DNA of 64,000 bases from Rostratula benghalensis. Its lineage: Eukaryota; Chordata; Aves; Charadriiformes; Rostratulidae. Shown piece after piece: positions 33,212 through 46,700 of the stretch. The stretch covers positions 2,010,590-2,074,589 of the forward strand of contig VXAI01000117.1 in the NCBI GenBank assembly GCA_013399305.1, in the 5' to 3' direction. Within the stretch, counting starts at the first letter, position 1, and each line of letters begins with the position of its first letter. The notes beneath the pieces are model-generated. The model was not told the DNA's origin. It did not search any database and saw nothing but the letters and a program-made list of their open reading frames with translations. Made by a program: the position numbers and the translations under genes.

Positions 33212-36200
33212 CACATCTGCACTGCTCAGTTCTCTTCCATCTCCAAGTAGAATGGGAGCTGTTGCAATGTTAGCAACATAACCTCTGAGTGTGTTGTGTC
33301 ATTTCCTCCATAAAATAAAACAAAACCGAACTGCAGAGTCCTGAGGGTCATTGCTCAAGGATCTGAGATAAACACTGGCAAGCAGAATATGCTAATATGG
33401 GCAATGTGAGGAATTACCTGAGCTGGTCCACCAGACACCAACTTCTGACAAAGGAAGCCAGGGCTCCTTTCAACTGTCTTCTACTGACATACTGGGCCAG
33501 TTGAGCAACCAACTTCATCTTGTCTATCTTGGATAATAGCTTTTTTGGAGCACAGACCACTTCTTACCATGATTTTGTGTAGTGCCTGGCTACATGTATT
33601 GTAGCGAGATCTGGCTACAGATGGGTAGCCCAATCTCAGTGGCAGAGTCTACCTGCTGACATAAATAATGTTATTGTGAGCTAGGGCTTCTCTAGCCTTT
33701 GCCAGGCTGAGAACTGGTCTCCTGGAGTCAGGGAAATCCTTGTGCTTTGCTCTGGGCAGTGCCAGGAAAGACCAAGAGACAAAGAGGAAGTCTCTGGGAG
33801 GGACACCACAGTGCAGCCATGCCATGCTGGCTACTTCTGTATTCAAGCCTGCTAGCTTCACAGGAAGGCAGGACATCAGGGGTACAACATGCTAGATAAG
33901 CTCTCAAAGTTGCCTGCTAGGAATGGGATGCTAAGGGACACGCATCAGAGAATGTTCCCTGGACCATCTGCTGCTTCTTGGCTGTTCCTCTCCTCTCTGC
34001 ACTTTAGCTTTCACCCAGTTAAATAAAATAATCCACCTCTCCTCCCTGATCTTGATCTTTACCACATCTCACTCCTTTTTATTTCTGATGGTTTGGGTTT
34101 TGTTTTGTGGGTTTTTTCCCCTCAGACTCCTGTGTGGACAATTTGGCCAGAGAGTGCACAGACTTGTGTTCAGAGAAGCAGGGCAATACTGGTTTATATA
34201 CTGTTTGCACCACACAATTTTGGGCCCTGGAATGAAAGCAGGAGCATTTTCCTGCCTGCCTTGATCAAAGTACCCATGCTTGCTGAGTGGAAAGTGGGTG
34301 TATGCACATCTGGCCACATGCTGTGTGCTCATCAGCATCCAGCACCTCTGAAGTAAAAATAGGTATCTATAAACAGGGATGTAGGCATCTTTCCTTTCTG
34401 GAAATCTTTCATGTGATGGAATCTGTCAGGTCTGCTGCACCTGGCACTTTGTGAACTTCAGTATATCACTAGGACTACAGAACTAAACGCACACTGCTCG
34501 CAATACTTACAAGATTTTTAAAGCAAAGGTTGACAGGTCATCTAGCATATAGGTAATATCAGCATCCTGGCACCAGAATAAGGTGTGCATTCAACATTAT
34601 CAGTTATCTTCTGTTTGTCCATTGTAATGAGGAGGTGTTTGGTAGTCTGCACCACGGGTGCCGAGACCATCAGCAATTTGGTGATGTCCCCAACTGAGAC
34701 ATCCATATGGCTGTGGCAGGTGAAGGGTGAGAGATGGGGTTAGGGACAACCAAAGGACATGAAGAGAGGAAGAGGTTTCCCAGTGCCACATGGCTCTCAC
34801 AAACTGCTCAGGGACAGAGCCCTACATACCTCATGTTCAGTCCAGATGTTTTGGCAGCAGAGTTGCCACAATAGGGAAATCACAATGTCTGATCTACCCG
34901 GCTTCTCCAGAGTCAGGCAATTAAAATATACTGGTTTCTGCAGCAACATCACTACTGCCACACTGCACCAACATCACTTTACTATACCGTAATCAGGTGT
35001 AGATGCAAGTTACAGTAACAGATGCATCACATGGAAAGAGGGTGAAGCTTCCCCAGTCTTGAGTTGAACTGCAGCTTGAGGTGTTGAGGTTGGAGCTCAC
35101 CTGACCTTCTGCATGACACAAGCCTTGAAATCTGGCCAAGAAGCCTGGCAATTGAAGCACTCCATTGGGCAAATGTAGATTCTTGCTGTCTGCCTTCCTT
35201 TGATGTAAAATTGGTTTGCTTCCTAAGAGGGCGAAAAAGTAAAGACTTTAAAATGACCGAGAAGAGTTGATGCCAAAGGGACTCAAAGTTTTTGCTGATA
35301 AACATCATCAACTGATAGAATGGCAAAGTGCAGAAGCACATTTATTCCTGCCTGGGCCCACACAAAAATCCCACATGACCATGTAGAATCAGAAAAGTCA
35401 GATCCACACCTGTATTTCACATGACTTGGCAGGTGTATTATCGCAGTGCCTCCCCATGCTCTGCTATTTGACCACTTTCCAAAACCTTATTGGAGAAACC
35501 AGGACTTTCTGCTCTTTTGTCTCTTGCTCTGGAGAAAAGGGTAACATTAGGTCAGAGAACCAGCTCAGAAGGAGAAGTGCAGCGTTTGAGTCCCTATTCT
35601 ATGAGAAAAAACCAGAAGACCTATATGTTTGTGGCTCATTCTGCATGCCCCAAACCCAGAGATACACAATTTACAGTCATGACCCCTTCACCTTTCTTGC
35701 TCCTCAGAGGATAAAATGATTTCCTGTTTATTCCAATGGGCAGCTGTTGTGTCCACAGGGGAGAGCAGCACTCATGGTTAATATGGCTAATGTCCAGATA
35801 CATTTTGCAGAAGTTGCTTTGTTTTTTGCTGGGCCCATCTAGAGGCTGCTGAACATCCTGCCTTTGGGAGTAGGAGACTCCCAGGCAACTCTCAGATGCT
35901 CAAGCATGAGAGAGTATTTGTTCCATCCCCACTGGGATTGGCAGGCAGGAAAGGGGTCCCAAGGGCTTCTTCAGCCTCTGCTGTATGCTGGAGTATTATC
36001 AAGAGCTATAGGACTTCCTTCACCTTCTCCACCTGGTTCACCTGTGCCCCAGGGATGTTCTGTGTCACCTATAGGATAGTGGAGGCAGTGCTCTGCCGTG
36101 GCATCTCGTAACCTCAGCAAATGCTGCTAGACATGAGGTGGGTTTGCCAAACTGTGAGACATCCAGGACAGCTGAAGGAAATTCCCTGCAGTCAGAGCAC

Positions 36201-39081
36201 AGGCAAGAGAAGTGTGGGAATGTGGGCGATCCCTGGAAATCCCCAGAGAAATATTATCACCATGGGAGCCACTCCTCAGGCTGTTTTTGCAGTCACTTGG
36301 ACAGAAGAAAGTGTCCCAGGATGCAGAAGATGCAGGCCCTGGGGAGTTCCCTGTACAGTCACCATTGGCTATTTTTGGTCTCCTCCATCAACATGGAAGA
36401 GGCAGTTAAAATTCAGTGCTCCTGGGAAGGAAGCATCAAAGACAATTATATGCAGGAGAACGACAAAGCCTGCTGCCTCCTGTGTCTGCATGTTTCTCTT
36501 TTGACCTCAGGAGCACTTCTCATGTTTGCTTTCCTTCTCTGCTTCTGCCTGGCAGGGCTGTATTGGCTCTTCATGTTTTTAAATGCCACAGTGACCCAGA
36601 TTTGGAACAGGCAGGTGGTGATCCAAGCAGAGGGTTTGTATCTGACTTTGCTTATGCAGTCGCTGAAATGGAAAGAAATCAAAGCCTGATCTTCAGTGAC
36701 CCATACACGGGCATCAGAGTTACCATCAGTCTGGAACTAGGGCACTGAGACATAGGCTGCAAAGTGGAGAGACACGGCAAGCCAGCCTAATGAATCAGTT
36801 GTGCCCTCTGGTCAAGCAGTAGCTGGTACCAACCCTGTATCTACTCATTGGATTTGCTTTTCAGCAGCACCTACTGTGTGCACCCCCAGGCTAGGAAAGG
36901 GTCTGGCTCACAGGCAGTGCAATAGCTGGGGGCTTTGGATGACCCTTATTGAAATGGTATTTTTTTTTAAGCTTGTAAACCACCTGCTTATTAAATAAGG
37001 AAGGATGTAGGTGGTTCTGCTCTGGGTCCCACAGTGAGCAGAAAGAGGTAGGTGAAGTCTGTATGGCTCAAATTTCTGTAAGTGAGCCAGCTTCTCAGAT
37101 TTTTCTGGCCACTTTTGTGGGCTCCCTCATGTGAAGGTGACAGTGGAGCAAAGGGCTGTTGGGGCAGCTGAAGGCTGCCTGGACAGTGCGTGTAAGAAGA
37201 CTGATGAGTGCTAGTGGAGGTGAGACAAATATGAGGCTAATGGAGGCTGCTGAGAGGCAGGAGGAGAGATCTTGTGTAAACCATGCCTGTGCCATCTTAC
37301 TCCTCAGTCCTAAACTGGTTCCTTGCATATCTATCCTTTAAGACCTTTTTGGTGGTAGAGAAGTCCAGTCATCCCTCATGCAGAGCACGGAGTTGGGGCA
37401 CAGGAAAATAGCATGTCTTAGCCCAAGCTGTGCAAGAGTTAACAGCAAAGAAGAATGGATGAAATCCATCTTCTTCAGTCCCAAGCTCTGCTGGTGGGGA
37501 TTTCCTTTATCCTACAGATGACATATCCACAGTAGTTCTTAATCCTCCTGGACACTCCCCCAATTTTTAAGAGGCAGAGAAACATGTGGCACGACTTTTC
37601 ACCTCCATAATGCCCCCCTCCTTCTGTTGTTAGCTCTTTCTTGTTTTCCCACTGTTCTTCCATCTCAGGCTTTCTTATCCTCAAGGGCTGAATCACAGTC
37701 CTCTGTATGGAACACCTCTGCTCCACAAGAGGCCAGTGACATGGTATATAAATCCCCTCTGAAGAGTTTTGCCTGGCTGATCTATATTTGCTGATGCTTC
37801 AATTATGTCTCCTCAGCAACTCCTCAACAACAAATGAAATGAAAGCTAATCTGCCTGTTCATGCTTTGTGATAGGATAGTCTTCCCAGTACTGTTGTCCC
37901 AGGCTTCACTCTCAGTCCCTGCACTAGCAGCATTGGTGTTCCATGCTCACCTCCATCCTATCGTCCTCTTATCATCCCTTGCCTGTTCTCACCCTGTCCA
38001 GTTCTCCTCACCCTGTGCCCATTCCTATGGCCTCATTTTGTGCATTTCCTCAGTGCCACCAGCTTCTGCTCAATGCTCTAGCATCTCCTCCACAAACTTG
38101 TTTGTTCTTTCTGCTGGATGCAGAAGCTGCTTGCTGTGTTTGGGAGCCAGCTAGAGCCTGTAGGCAGCCAAGTGGTGGTCGCGCTGTGCCCCTTCTACTT
38201 TTCCAGTCAAGGGGAAGGTGGGAATGACCCCAATTAAAAAGCTTTTGTGATTGTTGGTGGCAATCACATTGATTGCAGCAGGATTTCAGGAAGAGTGCAG
38301 ATCTGGGCCCCACTCTCTGGAAAGAAAGGAGTCCTTGCTTCAGTGTGTTTCAGCCAAATACATTGACAAATAGCAGAGGTGAGGACTGTAACATGTCAGC
38401 GAGGGAAAAAGTGATTGCAGCGCTTCTCTGCAGAAGGTAAATGGATTTCTGTTTTAGTGTAAGTTAAATATCAGAGGAATGATGATCTTATGAATGAAAC
38501 ACAACACCTCTAGCGTCTTATTCCTATATCAGCCCCTAATTTACTGTCTGACTTTCAGTAGTTCATCCAAACCCTCCCTGACTTGGTCATTTCTTGTGTC
38601 AAACAAGCCCATTGACAAATTCATTTCTTGTGAGGACTATGCATCTCCATGAGATGCTGACAGCTTACATTGAAGGCAAAGCGTTGTTCTCACCAAGACC
38701 AAATTTAATATCCCCAGTGATGTAATGTGGCATATTAGCTTGCTGGTGCTAAGCCTGGAGCCTCCCACTCAGAGCCTGCCCCACCTGCTTCACGCAAAGG
38801 CATGTGTTGTCCCTCCAAAGCCACATCTCCGCACAGTTCCCTCTTCTCCCCCTGCTTCCCTGGGCATCTTTTTAGCCTCCCTAACACCTCCTCCTTTGTC
38901 ATAGCATGCTGGTCTTCAAAGAAGAGCCTTTGCCTCAGCACAGATGAACACAGCCAATTGCTTCCCTTCAAAGGGAGATGTTGCCTCAGCAACTAAAGTT
39001 TTGAAGTCGGGCAAAGTTCTGAAAAAAACCCCCACCCAACCAATTGTGATAGGAAATGACACTTGGGAACAAATGTACCAT

Positions 39082-39138
39082 GTTGCCATGGCAGCCTGAC
39101 TACTTGCACGGAACTTGGTGTTTTGAAAATATAAAAAG
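39082..39138 (+). promoter_or_regulatory. Candidate promoter: X-box plus TATA-like element
   Basis: GTTGCCATGGCAGC (39082-39095) differs at one base from the palindromic RFX X-box GTTGCCATGGCAAC. TATAAAAAG follows at 39130-39138. No coding exon could be assigned downstream. Confidence 0.3.
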
Positions 39139-42100
39139 ACTGTGCTTCAAGCAAGTCCAACTAACTTAATGCTTTTTTTCAGGTAGCTGCACAACACCAA
39201 GTGTCTGGTGTCTATATTTTATACCTGGTGTGAAAGTGACTCCATCACTTCTGAAATGGAAGTAGCTTCTGCTCTCAGTCCTACTGAGGAATATTTGAGA
39301 CTGCAGATTTTTCTGGGTTGCCTGGTCTAGTATTGATCTGTTGGGGTTAATTCTGTCATTTGAAGTCCATCAGGTCTTGGTTGTCTTGGTTTCCACATCT
39401 GTATTTTATCTGTTAGTTTATTTGGTGTGCTTTTATGCTACAGTGTCTGGGCTAAAACAGCAGGTGATTTGTTCAAAAATATGGATCTTCTTCCTAGTTC
39501 CACAATAATCCATGCCTTTCCTTTGAGCCATGAGGTGCATGAGCTGCTTTCAGGAGTCACAGTCTGCTTCATTCAGCTCTGTGAGCTGAACCAGATGTGT
39601 TTTTTCCTCCATCACTTATATGCCTTCTCCAAATTATAGTGAAGAAGAGAGATAATCAGCCTGAGGGTATTTCTGTGCTTGTTGGATGGACTCTCTGTGC
39701 AAACCCAAAGGTGAACTGAACTGTTAAAGTCTGTCAGACCATACAGATCTGGAGTTCACTGATGCCCTTGGAAAGGACAGACTCTCCTGGCATTTGATAC
39801 CTACTTGATAAGGCTCCCCATGGCCTGCCTTTCATGGAGGAGAGAAAGCAACTGGATTTCAGTGGCCTATTGCTGTTATTCTTCACTGTCTCAGGCAGAC
39901 AACCCTCTGGTATAAGCAGTATGGGTAGGAAAAGGGTGGTGAGATGCAAAAGGAAAACAGCCACTGGTCCAATTTGAGAAGATTAAATCCCAAATGCCTC
40001 ACAGGAGAAGGGGGATCCTCTGTATTCAACTGAGTAACAGCCTGGGGCCCTGACACCATGTTTTGTTCCTTGGCAGAGATGGGCCCTCTGTGCCAGCCCA
40101 GGCTTGCTACGTGCACACAGGATTTCCTGTCCTAGGATGGACTACAGCTCAGAGGTCATGTTCCATCATCACTGGTGAGGACCTTTTGTTTTCCCTTGTT
40201 CACTGGAGTGTATTTTCTTATTGCCCAATCTACCCTTGTATTGTATCATCTGTGATTCTGCTTCATCTTCATTAGCCTCCTCCCCATTGTCCTGGGTGGT
40301 CTGTTGTCTGCTGTTACTTGTAGGCTGTGTGGGAGTGACCTAATTTGGAGAGACTGTAGAAGGAGCATCGGGAAGCCTGTAGGGGAGCAGGGATTTCTGT
40401 ACTCCTTGGCAGGAGCTCAAGCCATGTACCCAACCCCTGCAGCTCCTAGGCTCACATCCCCGGGTCACCTCCTCCCCTGCTCCACATATACAGCTCACCC
40501 CAAACTGCTCCTCTCTAATTTAAGTATTAAAAAGACAGTTTATCTCAAGTGCTTTGGAGAGGGTGTCACTGTTCTTAATTACTTGGCGTTGCAAAAGTTT
40601 CTAGTATTTCATTTCCCCTTGACAGTTCTTTATGGAAATATTTTTTACTCCAGGCTCTCTCCTTTGTGTTTTTGTGTGGCATTTACAATAGGGACTCCTC
40701 AGTGCTTGTTCTCAAGCAGCTCAAATGGGAGATTTGCTTTAGAATAAACACGCAGCTGGCTCCGAGGAGGCCAGCAGAGAAATGCCAACTGTTTCATAAG
40801 GACACATTCTGCTTAGTCCCAGCTTCCCGGCCTCTGGTCCGTACACCTGCCTTTTCTTCTCTTGGTCTTGAGGTCTGCAGCAGACTCAAGGGAGAGTACC
40901 AGTCCTGCGCCCAGTGCCAAGTTCCTCTTTGCAGCAGTGCCCTCCCCATGCTATCAGGGACCACAAGGCTATGAGCTTCATCCTTTATGGGAGTGCCCTC
41001 TGCCACTCTGCCTAATTTTTGCTTCTTATCAACTTATCTATTGCTTGTACAGAGCCATGCCGATGGGTGGAAAGGTATGGTACTTAAAGGGAAGATAAAG
41101 ATGGGATATGGGGGAGGGTGCAAGAATAAATGGAAATGATGTGAGGTGACTTCAAATGTTTGCTTGAAATGGAGCCCTTGATCTGAGGTGTTTGATGTCT
41201 GTGACAGTTTTCCTGGAGACTAATTCCACAATTGCATGATAAAAAAAAAACCTATATAAAATCCATAATCATCAGAACATTTGGGATTGTTCCAGTTAAT
41301 CCAGAAAACCACACGGTTGTGCTCAAGCCTATAGCAATCCTATGCAGGAGGTTTATTTTGTGCCATAGGGGCTAAATATGTTTCTGAAACCCATACTTTG
41401 TAGACTTACAGGGACAGAAATTTCTTCTCTATCTAGAGAAGGAAAAAAGAAAAAGCCTATTACTGGCAAGCAGCATTTACCAAAATTACAGTATTGTCCT
41501 GCCCGTGATTCTGCCCAACGCTTTTTGTTATTTTACATGGAACAGTCCTGTCTTCTGACGGCATATGTGATAAAAGATTATCGCAGTCATTGTATGAGTA
41601 ACAGGGCATCAAAAGTAGATGGTATGTACCCCAGCCTGCACCAGTTATCCTGCCCCACCAGCAGAGGCTTTCATGGAGTGGGATCCACGTAGGGTTTTCA
41701 GATAAGGAGTGAAGGTCTGTTTCATGTTATACTAGTATTTTCCCTGGGGTTGTAGTTTGTCTCTCTATTAGGAGGGATGAGTAAAGCTGGATCGGTGGGA
41801 ATGAAGTAGAAATGGTTTCCTAGAGAAGTCCCAGTGGATCTGTGGTGGTTGCTTTGCTAATATGTTATTGCTCAGACTCACTCTGTCAAGAGCAGACCTG
41901 GTCAGCAGTAGCAGAGTCTGCCTGACAGGACAAAGCCTGGTGACATGGATTTTTCCAGGATGGTGAGGACAGCCACATGCCATTATCTCTGGCAGTTCCT
42001 CACAGGACCTCTAAGTAAGATTTCTGCCGGTAGAAAGTGTTGTGTGACCATGCAGTTGGCTGCAGTCTTGGTGTATTTCTTGTGTTTTGCCATTTCAATA

Positions 42101-43222
42101 CGTGCAAGAGTTTGTGTGTGTGCTCTTGTGCAGTCATCTGTAAGCTGTAAATCACCATGTCCCTCAACCAAAGGAAACTATAGCACCTTGTTCTCAAAAC
42201 CCCCTGAGAACTGCCAGCTGAAAACACTACCAGCATAAATAACCAGGGAGACTTGCAATTTCTCACATCCCAAAACAAGAAAATGGCTGCAATTTCTCAC
42301 CATTCTTTATATATTGGGGTTTTTTGTTTGTTTTGGTTTTGGTTTTGTTTTGTTTTTTTTTAAAAAAAAAAAAAGACTCATGGCTGAGTGAATTCCTGCT
42401 TTCTGGTCTCAGCAGCTGGCACAAACATGATTAGGGTGTGTGAATAGATGTCCAGAACCAGCCCTTGTCCTGGAGCTGGATCAGTCCACAGGCTTCTGCC
42501 AGCCTTCAGCTGTTCCTGAGCTGAAGCTGTGGGACTTAATTACAAAGTCACAGAAGGAGGAGAGGGAAAAGATAGCTGGAGGTCACACCAGGTTTTGGCA
42601 CCTATAGGACAGAGGGGAGGGTGGCATTGCTGCCAGTGCCAGAAAGGAGGAAGGGCATGTGAGGGAGAAGAGATTAGGTGTTTGGTGTTAGTAACGGCCA
42701 CAGATTATGCAGAAGGAAATACGAGAAAGGTCATGGGGAACCTACATCAAGGAGAAAGATCAGGGAAAGAACATTATAGAGAGGCCAGAGGAAAAGGCAG
42801 TAGCTAAGGGGACAAGAGTAAGGTTGCTGTGGGGGGGAAGCAGAGGAGACCCCAGTGCGGCTGAAGAAAGGGTGTCAGAAAGGAGGTGCTTAGGGAGGGA
42901 CCAGGTGCCCTGCAGCTGATGCAGGTTCTCGATGGGGGCTGAGGAAGGTCCAGCAAACCATCACTGGGGTTATTAGCGTGTGCCACTGGGCTACCTACAC
43001 CTTCGGTATTGTAAGGTTGTCCCAGCAGTGGACAGTCCAGCAGTCCTAGGAGTGGCAGCAGGGCACAGGGCCACTGTACATAGCCAGCTCTGGAGCTGTG
43101 GGTCTCAGACCACCTTGGTGCACCAGGAGATAGCCAGTAAGGCTTGGTACCCAACCTGAGAAGGAAAACCCAGGAAACATGACCAGTGACAGAGCAGCAG
43201 TGAGCAGGGTTGGGCTGGGCCC

Positions 43223-43255
43223 AAACACAGCTTGCAAACACAGCTTGCAAACACA
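43223..43255 (+). repeat. 13-base tandem repeat
   Basis: AAACACAGCTTGC occurs twice in a row and is followed by a partial third copy, AAACACA. Confidence 0.9.
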
Positions 43256-43694
43256 AAACATGCAGCTGTATGCTCACGGTAAGCATATGCCAACTGTTAG
43301 CCAGGCACACACTTGACTAAGTTGGAAAAAGGGCCAGCAAGGTAAGTACAACCTGCCACTGAACAACATGCTTCCTCCCTGGCCTCCTCGATATCAAAGG
43401 GACCCCTAGTCCTTAAACACAAGGACACTGGTTTCCAGGAGATACAGGCTCCTCCTGGACATTTGCTCTCCACCTGAAAAACATCTCTCCTCCAGCAAGG
43501 CATGCTGACATATCCCTGAGGCATTAGGGCTAGATACAGCCCAGCTCCTTGCAACCATGGCATAGCCTTTCTTGGGTCCTAGGAGAGCCAGGGCTGTGCT
43601 CCTGCTTCATGTGTGCATCCCTGAGGGCCTCTAGTTTGGCCCTGCGCTGATCTGGACTTCACATGTGACCAGTTGCTAACAACTAGTGTGAGAT

Positions 43695-43754
43695 GCAATG
43701 CCAAAAAGGGGTTTTCAAGCAAAGGGGTTTTCAAGCAATGCCAAAAAGGGGTTT
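43695..43754 (+). repeat. Short nested tandem repeat, 40-base period
   Basis: GCAATGCCAAAAAGGGGTTT occurs at 43695-43714 and 43735-43754. Between them AAGGGGTTTTCAAGCAA is itself doubled (43705-43721 and 43722-43738). Confidence 0.9.
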
Positions 43755-46700
43755 CTTCAACAGAGCTCTTACCCCTAAAGAGAGGAAGGTCGTCATCTCC
43801 TCTCTGGGCCAGTTTGCACCCAGCCCTGAGTCCAAAAGCACTCTTGCTGTGCAGAGGTGGTGGCAGCATAGCTCCCATGTCCAGGGGAATGTGCAGAACA
43901 CAGCAGAAAGAGACACAAGTGTGTTGATTAAGTTAACACCCAGGAACACCTGAAATCAGAAAGGAGGAGGAAAGCATTATCTCTAAGTACCAAGGCCATC
44001 AGGATGGACCTGGAGTACAGCAGAGTGGAACAAGCAACGACAGGTATACTAAAATAAATGACTATTAAAAAGGTTGGTCATACTTGATTTGCCAGAGCCA
44101 ATTTGTAGTCACCATGTAGGCTGTGACACGGAGCAGTGGACACTTCCAGATGATTCATTTTGAGACAACTGTGAATCTATCGTCTTGGGAACCTTTGCCC
44201 ATAGAGACTTCAGGCAGTGACATCTAACCCTGAAGACGGTGGATTTCAACAGAAATGGGCTGGAGGAGGGAACAGGCAAGGGTCTTTTCATTGTTGGTAG
44301 TCAAAGATGATCAGCAAATGAAAAATTTTAGCGAAATTAAAAAAATAATAGTATTGTTTTTCAAAACTTCATGTTCCTAATGTTTGCTTTATCACAGAGA
44401 AAAAAAATATATTGAGATTTCAGAAGGAAAAGAAACCACCATTTTTAATTTTCAATACTGATTTTTCCACCAAAGCCAGGAATGAAAATTGGTGAAGGTG
44501 GCATTCATCTTAGAAGGAAGGAAACAGATAATCTCTAAACAGATGACTTTCCACAACAGTATTTTGCCATGCCATGTACCATATCTCTTTCAGTTTGCAC
44601 ATGAATTTGTACTCAGTTTGCACATACCCACTTAGGTATCAACATCCTCCTCAGCAGGGTCTTCCTGGGTCAGCCCAGACAACAGAACAAAACATTTCTT
44701 CTTCTAAAAACAGCTCCCAGATGGTCTCTGGGCACTCTTAGTCTGGTCATGTAAGTGGCTTTTAGTACAAGATGTGGTTTGGTCATTACAAACTCCCACC
44801 CTTAAACAAATTTACATTGGTGCTTCACGGGGAATGTTTACACCCACTTCCCTGAGTTCCAGCTGTCAAACAAGTGGGATTTTCTTGATGAAAAGCACTC
44901 TGCAAGAGTGCTCCCTTAGCTGGGAGGTGGGAGAGAGGGAACCACGAAAGGAAAAAACGGGGAAAAAAGAGATCTATTTCTTCTTCTCTTTGGACTGCAG
45001 ATTTATGGCAGGATTGCCCATTCTGCAAATTCATTATACATGGGGTTGTTTGACTTCAGAGTCAAAAATCCATAAAGCAAACTACTTCATTTTAAGCTTC
45101 CCACAAGGATCTTGAAAAGAACAAGATATTCCTTTTCATGGTATTTTTGTTACCTTTCCCTACCCTAGCAGGGTAGGATGTGTTTCTGAAGGATACTATA
45201 CCTCTTTCTTGCCTGAGCAGGACTCCCTGTTTCATGACAGAGCACAGGTCCAGCTGAGAGGGGTCAGGACCTTTAAGCAAAAGGGTAGTGTTACCACATT
45301 GCAGAAAACCTGGATTCACCGGAGGGATGATAACCATCTGACCCTGTAAATGAATGTTCTCAAATACAAATCTGGAAGACTTAATACAATGCTGGTATTG
45401 ACTATTAAAAGGAGTCAAACTGTTCAAAAAACACTCAAAAGATTAATGGTGGTGTTGTAGCAGCCTCCAGATGGTGGTTCTCAGCTTTTTTCCCTGGTGT
45501 GTTGTGTTTGCTCTGGCTCTAGGAACAGCGCTGCACCAAGTCTCAGCACAGCCATAGTCACAGAAGAGTTCTCTCCAGGATCCTGGATCCTGAAGGCACG
45601 AGAGGAATTACAGCGAAGCAAGCTGTTAAAGAGCAGCAGTGAGCTGCAAGATGAAAAGGCCACCTGTTAGCAGACCCCATAATTCTCCCTCTGCACATCC
45701 AGTGCAGCAACAGAAACAGGAGTCAGGATTTCCAAAGTAGGTTCATGTGATTCCTGTTGGCGGAGCTGATGTGGTCGTAAGGTAAAAAGAGCTGTGGCGG
45801 TGCAAACCCATGATCCAGCTTTTTTTTTGCCTCTTCCAGCAGTTTTGCATGCATAAGGAAGAGTAGGGCACACAGGGTAAATCTGGAGTGGTCTTGCCTC
45901 AGAAGAACCGTTCCAAAAATCAATGGTTATGGGAACTTCTGAGCTGGAAGATGCTTCTGGGTGACTCTTTAACAGCTACCACACCACCTTGGGAAGAAGT
46001 TCCACCATAAAATAATGAGCATTTTTGGCCAAGATTCAGAGAGTGCCTACTGCTGTCATTTTAACTGCATTTTTCTATTTGACAGTCTTCAAATCTTTGT
46101 AAAATTACAGGAGAGTGAACTGGATGCAGTTCTACATGTGTTGGAATGTGATCTGAACTTGACATTTCAGCTTAAACCATTGCTAGAGAGAGAAATACTC
46201 CCAGCCGCCTGGTGATGAGCAAAAAAAGCCTGCCAAACATCAAGGAAAGAGAGAAAACAAGTAACTCTGAACTCTGTTATTATTTATGAGATGAGAATAT
46301 TTCTTATTCCTAAAAAATAACATGCAAAGGTATTTTCATAGAACAGTTTTGTAAAGCACTGCAGTGCTAAATTTTACGAGCAAAAAAGGGTTTCTTGGTG
46401 TTTCTGAACTGCTATTCCCAAACCCATGTAGTGGATAGGATTTTGCAGTGATCTTAAATGCTTATTTGGCCAGTGGATACATGGGGTGTCACACCTTGCC
46501 TGGTACTGGGCCTACACCTCTTCACACAAGCAAAGGCTACTGTGGAGCTCTCACCTTATGAAGAGGTTTCTAGAGTGATGGAAGAGGAAAAAGTTTAAAC
46601 AACTGTTGAGAAAAGAGGTTTATGCAGAATGTGTTTCACATAACAAGCAAAATTAAAAAAACAATCCAGACATTAGAAATTAACAAAACAACAGAAAGTA

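Noticed and set aside
36138..36689. 183-codon plus-strand frame with a hydrophobic segment (about 36507-36590), considered as a small membrane protein
   Set aside because: With stop codons at about 5 percent of codons, roughly one open run of this length is expected by chance in 64 kb of six-frame DNA. A faint likeness to potassium-channel beta subunits was scattered over different frames and not convincing.
43223..43754. Spaced short repeats as a CRISPR array
   Set aside because: The copies are few and adjacent or nested, without regular unique spacers. They are vertebrate slippage repeats.
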